A DNA stretch of 13,514 bases from Holosporales bacterium (GTDB lineage Bacteria; Pseudomonadota; Alphaproteobacteria; RUG11792): the NCBI GenBank assembly GCA_031263345.1, contig JAISFY010000065.1:1-13514 (forward strand). Direction: 5' to 3'. Below are positions 7,128 to 13,514 of the stretch, one piece after another. The notes beneath the pieces were generated by a model. It did not search any database. It was not told the DNA's origin and worked only from the letters and a program-made list of their open reading frames with translations. Within the stretch, counting starts at the first letter, position 1. Each line of letters begins with the position of its first letter. Position numbers and translations under genes: made by a program.

Positions 7128-8243
7128 TTACTTGCCCGATAAATACTTAACTACGAGGTTCAATCGCAAGAGTCCCTCATCGGTTAAGATCACCCTGCCT
7201 TCCTTTAGCATTATATATGAGTTTTCCAAAAGAAATTGTATTTTCTTGTTATCAATACGACTGACACTAAGATCAACGCCAATTTTCGCTCTCAGCCCCA
7301 TTATCAACCGTTCCTTAAATTCCTCCTCTTCATTCAACTCTGTCATTTCGAAGCTTAAGTCGCTTTTAATGAAATTAATCCAATCATCTATAATGCTAGC
7401 TTGCTCGAGAGCTATCCTTCTTCCGTTAGCACGACTAATTCGACTGTGGGCTCCAGGTCCAATTCCGTAGAAATCGTCATATTTCCAGTAAGATAAATTA
7501 TGCCGCCCCTCGAATCCCGGTTTCGCGAAATTCGAAATTTCGTACTTATGAAATCCACAACTTTCAGCTATCATCCACGTCGTTTTAATAAATTCACTTT
7601 CTCGGCTTGGTGATGGTAAAATTCCTTCGTCAATCATCTTTTTTATTAACGTTCCATTTTCGACGATGAGCTCGTAGAGTGAAACGTGCTGAATGGGAAG
7701 TGATGACAAGGCGACATTCAATTCATCGATCCAATCTTCTAACCTTTGTCCAGGCCGATTATAAATCAGATCGACCGATACAGTACTGAAAACCCTGGAC
7801 ATTTCGAAAACGCAATTTACGGCCTCGCATGCGCTATGTTTTCGTCCGAGTATTCTGAGATCGTCCTCGATAATGGATTGTACTCCGATCGACAATCTAT
7901 TAATACCGGCGGATTTTAGCTCTTTGGCCTTCCACAGATTGATAGTCTTCGGATTAGCTTCTAAGGTGATTTCAGCATTTTCTGAGATATTGCAGCGATT
8001 ATAGATCGTACTGAGTAATGAAGAAACGAACGAAGTAGGGAGAAGGGAAGGAGTTCCACCTCCAAAATAGATACTCGTTATCCGCTCATTATTGTAAAAT
8101 TGATTTAGAAAATTTAGAAGTCCCAATTTATACAAAGAAAGCCAGAAGGCAAAATCGATAGATCCCTTTATAGGGACGCTATTAAAGTCGCAATAATGGC
8201 ATTTTGATAAACAGAATGGCCAGTGGATATAAATCGTACTCAT
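7128..8243 (-). CDS. hemW: HemW, radical SAM heme chaperone (coproporphyrinogen oxidase-like family)
   Basis: HemW proteins bind a 4Fe-4S cluster, SAM and heme, and are thought to deliver heme to membrane enzymes. Visible: the radical SAM motif CLSKCHYCDFNS with Cys11, Cys15 and Cys18; the CDFNS form is the HemW type, whereas true oxygen-independent coproporphyrinogen oxidase HemN has a further Cys. Then YFGGGTPS (59-66), LEANPKT, NRLSIGVQS and VDLIYNRPGQ follow in the expected order, and a C-terminal HemN-type region contains NLSYWKYDDFYGIGPGAHS. The length of 371 is normal. It is probably the first gene of the block running to secF, with the divergent 212-base region upstream. I see no strong Shine-Dalgarno sequence. 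Older annotation would call it hemN; the motif argues against that. Confidence 0.92.
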   Translation of the reverse strand: MSTIYIHWPFCLSKCHYCDFNSVPIKGSIDFAFWLSLYKLGLLNFLNQFYNNERITSIYFGGGTPSLLPTSFVSSLLSTIYNRCNISENAEITLEANPKTINLWKAKELKSAGINRLSIGVQSIIEDDLRILGRKHSACEAVNCVFEMSRVFSTVSVDLIYNRPGQRLEDWIDELNVALSSLPIQHVSLYELIVENGTLIKKMIDEGILPSPSRESEFIKTTWMIAESCGFHKYEISNFAKPGFEGRHNLSYWKYDDFYGIGPGAHSRISRANGRRIALEQASIIDDWINFIKSDLSFEMTELNEEEEFKERLIMGLRAKIGVDLSVSRIDNKKIQFLLENSYIMLKEGRVILTDEGLLRLNLVVKYLSGK

Positions 8244-8382
8244 CGTACATACATTTTACACATCCTTACCTCACAAGACCAGTTACTCACTCTTCCTTGC
8301 TCACGAGGAGAAGGGAAAAAGGTAGCTGAGAGTCGGCATCTGCACAAATACATTTTAAAAATGAGGAAAATTTTTCATATTT

Positions 8383-8399
8383 GTTAATCAATGATTAAC
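8383..8399. promoter_or_regulatory. CtrA-type binding site (TTAA-N7-TTAAC), perfect palindrome
   Basis: The 17 bases GTTAATCAATGATTAAC form an inverted repeat with perfect 7-base arms around AAT. Inside it, TTAA (8384-8387), seven bases, then TTAAC (8395-8399) is an exact match to the full binding motif of CtrA, the alphaproteobacterial cell-cycle response regulator. It lies 57 bases before the ATG of the rightward gene. Taking TTAACC (8395-8400) as -35, a TCAAAT box at 8417-8422 follows after 16 bases, the arrangement of CtrA-activated promoters. Exact match seen; function inferred. It could also serve the divergent hemW block or bind another dimeric regulator. Confidence 0.55.
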
Positions 8400-8416
8400 C
8401 TTTTCCGAGTAGCATT

Positions 8417-8422
8417 TCAAAT
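8417..8422 (+). promoter_or_regulatory. Possible -10 box for the rightward orphan gene
   Basis: TCAAAT matches 4 of 6 positions of TATAAT and lies 16 bases after TTAACC of the CtrA-type site. It would place the transcript start near 8429, about 27 bases before the ATG at 8456. Weak on its own; the spacing to the box is what makes it worth listing. Confidence 0.3.
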
Positions 8423-8455
8423 AGCAAGGATGTCAGACCTGGAAAAAAAAGCTCC

Positions 8456-9151
8456 ATGACGAAAAAAGGAATCGTTTTACTCGGCATCATTGCGACAATT
8501 GGTGCTGGAGTCATAATATGTCAACATCAATTCCGAAAGGAAGAGGGGGGCGCCGATAATCGAGGCGATCTGGTAGATGTTATGATTTTACATTCCGATA
8601 TTCTCAGAAAAATTGCCGAAGAGAAGACGACTGTGAGTGGGATTACTCAGGAGGCGGCTACTGACGAGTTAGCATCCAGAGGAGGATTGCCATCTGAGGC
8701 TGATGCCGCTCCGATCGATATCGAAAAGTTACCCATCGGCATTTTGGTGATGATTGCCAGATCGCCGGCTTCGATTGCCGGGATTAAACCCGGGGATGCC
8801 TATCACGAGATAGTTAACAGAACGGTTGGTTTTAAAGTAATGGATGTAGATCATTTGAGTCAGCAGGAAATGCTGGAAGCTCTGCAAAATTATCATGAAA
8901 AAAAGATCATTGAAAAATGGGCTGAGAACGAGGATGGAGAGGTCGTTGCACAATTTTTGAGAAAAGAGGCGAGTGAAAATTCGTCTGATGCATCGAGATT
9001 CGTTGAAGCCCTTATTGATAAAAATCCGGATCTAGCAAAAAGTTTTATAGATCGTTATGCGGCTATGCCACAAGAGGATAATTTAGATAATACGGATGAA
9101 GCTAAAACGTATGAAGAAGTCGCTAAGGCTAAGGAAAAAACAGTACCATAA
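8456..9151 (+). CDS. Uncharacterised membrane-anchored protein with a PDZ-like stretch
   Basis: I do not recognise this 231-residue protein. It starts with MTKK and a hydrophobic segment (about 5-22), probably an uncleaved anchor or signal peptide; the Cys at 22 lacks a proper lipobox. The rest is hydrophilic and likely periplasmic. Residues about 94-145 resemble a PDZ half: ILVMIARSPASIAGIKPGD has the SPA..AGI.PGD pattern of the HtrA/RseP type, followed by EIVNRTV and helix-like SQQEMLEAL, but no clear carboxylate-binding GLGF loop or protease domain is present. Residues 145-205 look helical, with the segments DASRFVEALIDKN and PDLAKSFIDRYAA. The last 25 residues are acidic, then Lys-rich. 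ATG at 8456 is the only usual start before an in-frame stop; the nearest GGA (8441) is 12 bases away. It is the sole rightward gene here, behind a CtrA-type box. That it is expressed is likely; its role is unknown. Confidence 0.75.
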   Translation: MTKKGIVLLGIIATIGAGVIICQHQFRKEEGGADNRGDLVDVMILHSDILRKIAEEKTTVSGITQEAATDELASRGGLPSEADAAPIDIEKLPIGILVMIARSPASIAGIKPGDAYHEIVNRTVGFKVMDVDHLSQQEMLEALQNYHEKKIIEKWAENEDGEVVAQFLRKEASENSSDASRFVEALIDKNPDLAKSFIDRYAAMPQEDNLDNTDEAKTYEEVAKAKEKTVP

Positions 9152-9366
9152 AAACACATTTAGAATTACCGTTTTCCTTTTCAGCGATTATATGATTAAA
9201 TCCAAAGATGGCCACAAATGTGATACACCAGAATCAGAGTTATTGCTAGGAGACACGGAGCGTAGAAGCGGAGTGTACACAAAGAGGTACATGACAAGCA
9301 CTCGAGCACCGGATCGACGCATCAGGAACCTGATTGTGGAGGGGTTGGGAGGAAGTCTATCGATTG
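9152..9366. other. Convergent intergenic region between the orphan gene and pyrG
   Basis: These 215 bases lie between two 3' ends. A 14-base perfect palindrome, ATCAGGAACCTGAT (9321-9334), is the only notable symmetry; its central loop is too short for a good terminator and no T run follows on either strand. A rightward frame from ATG 9192 runs 64 codons to 9386 into the pyrG 3' end, but it has no ribosome site and resembles nothing I know. No terminator could be assigned for either gene. Confidence 0.4.
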
Positions 9367-11016
9367 TTAATCAATTTCTTTCTTAGATTGCAAGATTGAT
9401 TCGATGAATGAGCTAAACAATGGATGAGGAGCAAATGGACGAGATTCGAATTCGGGATGTGATTGTGTAGCAATGAAAAATGGATGATCATTGCGCTCTA
9501 TGATCTCTACGCGCCTTCCATCGCGAGATACGCCCGAGACCATTATCCCCGCCTTTTCTAGGACGCTTCCCCAGGATTGTAAAGAAATTTCGAACCGGTG
9601 TCGATGCCGCTCGGAAACCATATCCGCTCCGTTATAAATTTTTTTGGCTTTGGATCCATGAGTTAGAAGGCAATCATGTTTCCCGAGCCTCATAGTGCCT
9701 CCCTTGTTCTCAGAGCTCTCTCTAATTTTCGTTTCCCCAGAATTGTCCCATGATTCCATTAAATCGACTACCATCTCTCCTTCGTTTGAAAATTCGCGAC
9801 TCGTTGCCGAGTGTATTCCAGCTACATTACGACAGGCCTCGATAACTGCCAACTGCATTCCGAGACAAATCCCGAGGAATGGAATTGCATTCTCCCGGGC
9901 AAACTTTATTGCTTCGAGCTTCCCATCGGTTCCACGTACGCTAAAGCCGCCCGGGATAATTACTCCGCCGACTTTGGCCAGCCTTTTTACGATTGTTGAA
10001 TGATCGTCATCTGCGTTAACCCAATCGATTTCAACACGAACATCATTGGCAAATCCACCATGCATTATCGCCTGAGTTAGGGAAATATAAGCATCCTGTA
10101 GTTTTGTGTATTTCCCGATTACAGCTATTTTTATCATTTTAGAAGGATTGCGAATTAGCTTTGTTAATCTTCCCCATTTACTTGATATTTTTTCATCGAT
10201 ACTTCGCTCATCTTCTACTGGAATTTTAAAGTGCTCATAGATTCTTTTGTCTAAATGTTCTTTGTGATACTGATGCGGAATGAGGTATATATTCTCAGCA
10301 TCCAGGGCCGTTATTACATTTTCCTTTTTTACATTACAAAACATTGCCATTTTTTCCTTTATATCGTCTGGAATTTCGATCTCGGAACGGCATAGTAGGA
10401 TATCTGGCTGAACTCCGACGCTTTGAAGTTGTTTTACTGAATGTTGCGTCGGCTTCGTTTTTAACTCCCCGGCCGTCTTGACGAAGGGTAAGTATGTCAG
10501 ATGGATACAAATAATTTTCTCTTTCCCGAGTTCTAAACTTAATTGCCGGATCGATTCGGTAAACGGAAAACTTTCGATATCTCCTACAGTTCCACCAATT
10601 TCACAGATAGTAAAGTCGACATTGTTACACTCACGAGTAATAAAATATTTGATTTCATTGGTAATATGAGGAACAATCTGAATATCGGAACCCAAATAAT
10701 CTCCTCTTCTCTCTTTGGCTATTACCTTTTCATAGATTTTCCCAGTCGTGATTGAATCACCTGCCGAACACGTTGTATCAGTAAATCTCTCATAATGGCC
10801 AAAATCGAGATCGGCCTCGCAGCCATCTTCCATCACGAAAACTTCTCCATGTTTGTTAGGGCTCATCGTTCCCGGATCAATATTGATGTACGGATCTAAT
10901 TTCTTCATTCTAATAGAAAAGTTTCTGGCTCTAAGGAGGGCACCGATGCATGAAGCCGCGATGCCTTTCCCGAGAGAGGACATAACTCCGCCCGTGATAA
11001 ATATGAAAGAAGGCAT
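9367..11016 (-). CDS. pyrG: CTP synthase
   Basis: CTP synthase aminates UTP to CTP with ATP and glutamine-derived ammonia. I chose ATG at 11014-11016 (MPSFIFITGGVMSSLGKGIA), which matches the family N-terminus; further upstream ATGs would add up to 19 non-family residues. This gives 549 residues, the normal size. Visible: the P-loop-like GGVMSSLGKG; KLDPYINIDPGTMSPNKHGEVFV; EDGCEADLDFGHYERF; EIGGTVGDIES and LKTKPTQHSV in the synthetase half; then a class I glutamine amidotransferase domain with IIPGGFSVRG, the nucleophile Cys in FLGICLGMQ, and SHPEFESRP holding the His and Glu of the triad. It lies 93 bases after mnmA, with promoter-like boxes in that gap, and converges with the rightward orphan gene. 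The usual alphaproteobacterial neighbours secG, kdsA and eno are not here. Confidence 0.96.
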   Translation of the reverse strand: MPSFIFITGGVMSSLGKGIAASCIGALLRARNFSIRMKKLDPYINIDPGTMSPNKHGEVFVMEDGCEADLDFGHYERFTDTTCSAGDSITTGKIYEKVIAKERRGDYLGSDIQIVPHITNEIKYFITRECNNVDFTICEIGGTVGDIESFPFTESIRQLSLELGKEKIICIHLTYLPFVKTAGELKTKPTQHSVKQLQSVGVQPDILLCRSEIEIPDDIKEKMAMFCNVKKENVITALDAENIYLIPHQYHKEHLDKRIYEHFKIPVEDERSIDEKISSKWGRLTKLIRNPSKMIKIAVIGKYTKLQDAYISLTQAIMHGGFANDVRVEIDWVNADDDHSTIVKRLAKVGGVIIPGGFSVRGTDGKLEAIKFARENAIPFLGICLGMQLAVIEACRNVAGIHSATSREFSNEGEMVVDLMESWDNSGETKIRESSENKGGTMRLGKHDCLLTHGSKAKKIYNGADMVSERHRHRFEISLQSWGSVLEKAGIMVSGVSRDGRRVEIIERNDHPFFIATQSHPEFESRPFAPHPLFSSFIESILQSKKEID

Positions 11017-11053
11017 AAAACAAAGCATTTCTCGAAAACGGATATCAATGAGG

Positions 11054-11059
11054 ATTATA
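11054..11059 (-). promoter_or_regulatory. Possible -10 box (TATAAT) for pyrG
   Basis: An exact TATAAT on the minus strand lies about 38 bases before the pyrG ATG, in the 93-base mnmA-pyrG gap. A second exact TATAAT is at 11078-11083. Neither has a good TTGACA-like partner at 16-18 bases. The placement suggests pyrG can be started separately from brnQ-mnmA, though read-through is equally possible. Confidence 0.3.
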
Positions 11060-11109
11060 CATAAATGGACCAAGGAAATTATATGGCTAAGTTAAGATGC
11101 TTTTTTATC

Positions 11110-12195
11110 TTAGGAGATGATACCGGCACAGATCACTGTATTCGTATCGCTATATATAGCGCAAATTTGCCCCCTCGTAATCGGAGTCATACTCTCTTCG
11201 AGAAGCTTAATTTTGATAGATTTTAACCCCTCCAAAATCGTAATTACGGATTTTGTTTTTTTGCTAAATGATCTTAGTTTTACGAAGGCGACGAATTCAT
11301 CTTGGATTTTTGTGAGCCAATTCACATCTGTAATTAAAAATTCGCGAACATCTAGGGCTGCCTTATTTCCAACGATGATGTCGTTATTATCGGAGTCGAC
11401 GTCCAGTACGTATAGTGGACCTCGGTCGCTCGAAATACCAAGGCCTTTACGCTGTCCTATCGTATAATTCGCGATTCCAGAATGGCATCCAATAATCTTA
11501 CCAGTATCCTTGAGCCTTATCCGTCCAGGTGAAAAGAGATTCAAATTTGTCTCGAGATTCTGGAGAAATTCCTTATAGCTTCCCTGCTTTATAAAGCAAA
11601 TATCCTGACTTTCATCTTTTTCGAAATTTGGTAGGCCGTACTCGGCTGCAAGAGATCTCGTTTCACTCTTATTTTTGATTCCTCCAAGCGGGAATTGAAC
11701 GTATATCAGTTTCTCCTTAGGGGCCAAAGAAACGAAGTATGTTTGATCCTTCGAGAGATTTGCTGCTTCAGATAGGATAACCTCTTCACCATCGAGTATC
11801 TCTAAATTTGCATAGTGTCCAGTTGCTAAAAAGTCAGCTCCTCTTGTTCGAGCGTAATCTACCAAGATGTTCAGTTTAAGATCTCGATTACAAAGGGCGC
11901 ACGGATTGGGTGTTAGACCGCGCGCATAGTAGTCGGCAAACAAATCTATGACTTTGGCCTTGTATTCGGCTCTAACATTAAAAACTTCATGCTGAATACC
12001 AAGGATTTTACAGACGCTTTGAGCATCTTCGATGTCTTGGACGCAGTTTTCGTGAATATCCATCGTAATGCCGAAGACGTTATGCCCGGCCCTTTGAAGC
12101 ATACTCGCGACGACGGACGAGTCTACGCCGCCAGACATAGCAATGGCGTATGTTTTTTTTTCTTTCGAAGGATTATTTCTTGCTGGTAACTGCAT
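11110..12195 (-). CDS. mnmA: tRNA-specific 2-thiouridylase MnmA
   Basis: MnmA puts sulfur on position 2 of the wobble uridine (U34) of tRNAs for Lys, Glu and Gln, using ATP and persulfide sulfur. The 361-residue length is standard. Visible: the PP-loop SGGVDSS (21-27) of N-type ATP pyrophosphatases; GITMDIH; TPNPCALCNRDLK (95-107) with the catalytic Cys102; ATGHYAN (124-130); KDQTYFVS (149-156); and SQDICFI with the second catalytic Cys200. GQRKGLGIS and RGPLYVLDVD mark the central domain, and a beta-barrel ends the protein. The start codon overlaps the last 23 bases of brnQ in another frame, so the two are one transcript and possibly translationally coupled. ATG at 12195 leaves a short leader before AIAMSGGVD, as usual; the next Met lies in the P-loop and is too late. 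Confidence 0.96.
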   Translation of the reverse strand: MQLPARNNPSKEKKTYAIAMSGGVDSSVVASMLQRAGHNVFGITMDIHENCVQDIEDAQSVCKILGIQHEVFNVRAEYKAKVIDLFADYYARGLTPNPCALCNRDLKLNILVDYARTRGADFLATGHYANLEILDGEEVILSEAANLSKDQTYFVSLAPKEKLIYVQFPLGGIKNKSETRSLAAEYGLPNFEKDESQDICFIKQGSYKEFLQNLETNLNLFSPGRIRLKDTGKIIGCHSGIANYTIGQRKGLGISSDRGPLYVLDVDSDNNDIIVGNKAALDVREFLITDVNWLTKIQDEFVAFVKLRSFSKKTKSVITILEGLKSIKIKLLEESMTPITRGQICAIYSDTNTVICAGIIS

Positions 12196-13288
12196 AGTAA
12201 TAAACTATCCGACCGCCTATGAAAATCATTAGAATCGGATATATTTTTTCCAGAACCATCCCGAGGAATGCGCAGATTTGCTCGAATCCTAAAAGAGAAA
12301 CGGCAAACATTACGAGTCCGACCGAGTAGAGAATTACCTTCCTGTCAAACTTTTTTTTCAAAATATTAGCATAAATATAGTCTGTAAAGGATGAGCACAG
12401 TATAATAGCCGTAGCGAGGCAACTAACGGCAATCACAATCGAAACGAACCACGATGCCGAGTATCCCATTGAGAGTTCGGCGATCTTTCCGAGAATTGAT
12501 TCAGCTGGCGTGTCTGTTAATCGATCTGAGTATTGTGTGCTGATCAGTAACAGGCCAATATAGGCTAAAGATAATATAATCCCTCCTATGAAACAAGCAG
12601 TACCCGTAAATTGCAAAAGCTTTTTCTTATTGTCGCGATCGGATTCGGGTAAGGCCCCTTTGAGGTATTGATAGATTCCTCCTGCCATGATTAGGGATGC
12701 TAAAAGATCCATCGTTTGATAGCCCATGCTAAACCCAGTTATTAGAGTTGCCGTGGGCGATAATGGATTTTCAGTTACGTGAGAAATGGACCCACCAAAA
12801 TATAAGGCTCCTAGAATGATAATGGCTAGTCCTCCAAATTTTAGAGGAGTAAAAATAACTCCAATAATTTGAACGATCTTTCCAGGATGCAGAGCCAGAA
12901 CAACGGTTAAAAAAGTAAAAATTACACTAAAAAACCAAATTGGAATTTCCGGAGCTAGATTATTTATTCCCCCGAAAGCGACGTTGACGATTCGAGCTAG
13001 AACACCGAAGGGGCCGATTAACATCATAATAATAAACATTAGGAGTGCGGTTGCATATTTCCCGATAGGAGCTAAGTATTTTCCACTATCAGCATCAAAT
13101 AGCATGGCGCCATAATAGCCGATCATCGGGATGAGGACGGCGGCAAACAACCAGCCGATTAGAGCTAAGGCCCAATGGTCCGGACAGGACTGCCCAAGTA
13201 CCAAAGGAAAAACGAGGTTTCCTGACCCAAATAACATCGAAAAAATAGCAAACCCAGCAACAAAACTTTTGCCAATCATCTCATTCAT
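12173..13288 (-). CDS. brnQ: BrnQ, branched-chain amino acid carrier (LIVCS family)
   Basis: BrnQ carriers import leucine, isoleucine and valine, driven by Na+ or H+. The protein is almost entirely hydrophobic, with about a dozen membrane segments. It opens with the family signature FSMLFGSGNLVFPLVLGQ (about 16-33), followed by LIGWLFAAVLIPMIGYYGAM. GFSMGYQTMDLLASLIMAGGIY (about 187-208), with its TMDLLA, is also a family hallmark. At 371 residues it is shorter than E. coli BrnQ (near 440), mainly by shorter loops; no end is missing. The start is ATG at 13286-13288; AAGGAGG lies 12 bases upstream, further than ideal, but no other start codon fits. It is followed by mnmA with a 23-base overlap and preceded by tRNA-Arg. 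Uptake of branched-chain amino acids would suit a host-dependent cell that cannot make them; no biosynthetic genes are visible to test that. Confidence 0.92.
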   Translation of the reverse strand: MNEMIGKSFVAGFAIFSMLFGSGNLVFPLVLGQSCPDHWALALIGWLFAAVLIPMIGYYGAMLFDADSGKYLAPIGKYATALLMFIIMMLIGPFGVLARIVNVAFGGINNLAPEIPIWFFSVIFTFLTVVLALHPGKIVQIIGVIFTPLKFGGLAIIILGALYFGGSISHVTENPLSPTATLITGFSMGYQTMDLLASLIMAGGIYQYLKGALPESDRDNKKKLLQFTGTACFIGGIILSLAYIGLLLISTQYSDRLTDTPAESILGKIAELSMGYSASWFVSIVIAVSCLATAIILCSSFTDYIYANILKKKFDRKVILYSVGLVMFAVSLLGFEQICAFLGMVLEKIYPILMIFIGGRIVYYYAVTSKK

Positions 13289-13300
13289 ACAAACAAAAAC

Positions 13301-13307
13301 CCTCCTT
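13301..13307 (-). promoter_or_regulatory. Ribosome binding site of brnQ (AAGGAGG, wide spacing)
   Basis: A full anti-Shine-Dalgarno match, AAGGAGG, is separated from the brnQ ATG by 12 bases, more than the usual 5-9. It supports the chosen start because no ATG, GTG or TTG in the brnQ frame lies nearer. A nine-codon frame (13310-13336, MSSNGGRM and TAG) ends just before it. Confidence 0.5.
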
Positions 13308-13368
13308 GTCTACATCCTCCCTCCATTCGAACTCATCGCCTAACACCCTTTCAATGTTGCGACCCGAT

Positions 13369-13378
13369 CCCCCCCCCC
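13369..13378 (-). repeat. G10 homopolymer tract in the brnQ leader
   Basis: Ten consecutive G (C on the plus strand) lie one base after a TATATT box (13380-13385) on the minus strand, in the 148-base spacer between tRNA-Arg and brnQ. Its position would put the transcription start inside the run. It is by far the longest G/C homopolymer in the window and stands out in AT-leaning DNA. Such tracts slip during replication and transcription, so the length may vary between cells or between sequencing runs. Confidence 0.7.
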
Positions 13379-13379
13379 T

Positions 13380-13385
13380 AATATA
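13380..13385 (-). promoter_or_regulatory. Possible -10 box for brnQ
   Basis: TATATT matches 5 of 6 positions of TATAAT on the minus strand and is followed by A and the G10 run. No good -35 box is found 16-18 bases upstream, so transcription could instead come from the tRNA promoter outside the window. Confidence 0.25.
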
Positions 13386-13436
13386 GCTCGCATGACCTCT
13401 TCGAGCACGTGAAATAAAATGTCGCGAAGCACAGGT

Positions 13437-13513
13437 TGGTGCGCCCTGGAAGATTCGAACTCCCGACCCACAGCTTAGAAGGCTGTTGCTCTATCCAACT
13501 GAGCTAAGAGCGC
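13437..13513 (-). tRNA. tRNA-Arg, anticodon UCU, CCA encoded
   Basis: The 77-base gene folds as a standard cloverleaf. The acceptor strands GCGCTCT and AGGGCGC pair fully with one G-T wobble; the D arm contains AGCTCAGTTGGATAGAGC. The anticodon stem ACAGC/GCTGT carries the loop CTTCTAA, with anticodon TCT at 13477-13479 reading AGA and AGG arginine codons. The T arm is GGGAG-TTCGAAT-CTTCC. Discriminator A is followed by an encoded CCA (13437-13439). The promoter would be outside the right edge. brnQ follows on the same strand. Confidence 0.95.
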
Positions 13514-13514
13514 T

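Larger units (their letters stand above)
8244..8455. other. Divergent intergenic region between hemW and the rightward orphan gene
   Basis: These 212 bases separate the only two divergent genes of the window. They contain the CtrA-type palindrome (8383-8399) and a possible -10 box on the right side. The left part (about 8250-8340) contains repeated short CTCA/CTCAC words and a purine-rich run but no open frame or recognisable RNA. I see no convincing promoter for hemW, although one must be near here if the block is transcribed on its own. Confidence 0.5.

Noticed and set aside
8308..8340. CTGAGA near AAAGG as a TPP riboswitch
   Set aside because: Only the short CTGAGA word matches. The other conserved riboswitch elements are missing and the adjacent genes are not thiamine genes.
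9321..9334. ATCAGGAACCTGAT as a bidirectional terminator
   Set aside because: Only a few pairs can form once a loop is allowed, and there is no T run on either strand.
9192..9386. Rightward 64-codon frame in the convergent gap
   Set aside because: No ribosome site, no recognisable family, and its end overlaps the pyrG 3' end in antisense. It looks like a chance opening.
13290..13436. Open frame running through the G10 tract into the brnQ start, which could make a slippage-controlled fusion
   Set aside because: It has no plausible start codon or ribosome site, ends just inside brnQ in another frame, and would translate to a Gly/Arg-rich peptide of about 50 residues with no likeness to known proteins.
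13437..13513. tRNA-Arg as an integration site for a mobile element
   Set aside because: No integrase and no repeated tRNA 3' end is visible. The neighbour brnQ is an ordinary chromosomal gene and the right side is outside the window.

Overview
This window reads as a stretch of chromosome from an alphaproteobacterium with a reduced, host-associated lifestyle. The base composition looks moderately AT-rich by eye. The run surE – LysM/LytM lipoprotein (nlpD type) – yajC – secD – secF is an order I know from alphaproteobacteria, and lpd followed directly by uvrC also fits that class. A perfect CtrA-type box (TTAA-N7-TTAAC) points the same way. A BrnQ amino-acid carrier and a uvrC broken by an in-frame stop fit an intracellular lineage such as Holosporales, but I cannot fix the genus from sequence alone. 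I see no phage, transposon, CRISPR array or integrase.

Layout, read in the direction of transcription. Almost everything is on the minus strand, from the right edge to the left. tRNA-Arg(UCU) lies at 13437-13513. A 148-base leader with a ten-G run follows, then brnQ and mnmA, whose coding regions overlap by 23 bases. After 93 bases containing TATAAT-like boxes comes pyrG (start at 11016). The only rightward gene, an unrecognised membrane-anchored protein (8456-9151), sits between pyrG and hemW and converges with pyrG. A divergent 212-base region holding the CtrA-type box separates it from hemW. From hemW the tightly packed block hemW-surE-nlpD-yajC-secD-secF runs left with gaps of 1 to 25 bases or 4-base overlaps. 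Then come hfq (with a possible promoter of its own), lpd and uvrC, packed or overlapping. uvrC is interrupted at 65-67 and runs off the left edge.

How the genes work together. YajC, SecD and SecF are the accessory membrane complex of the Sec translocase. SurE and the NlpD-like lipoprotein are their usual neighbours, and the lipoprotein is probably an amidase activator in cell separation. HemW handles heme, PyrG makes CTP, and MnmA thiolates tRNA wobble uridines. BrnQ imports branched-chain amino acids. Lpd is the shared E3 of 2-oxoacid dehydrogenases. Hfq is the RNA chaperone, here with a long acidic tail. UvrC would be the nuclease of nucleotide excision repair.

The least ordinary parts are the acidic Hfq tail, the nonsense codon in uvrC, the orphan rightward gene behind a CtrA-type palindrome, and the G10 tract at the predicted transcription start of brnQ. 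I did not find a clear multi-gene novel system. The orphan gene is the best candidate for something undescribed.
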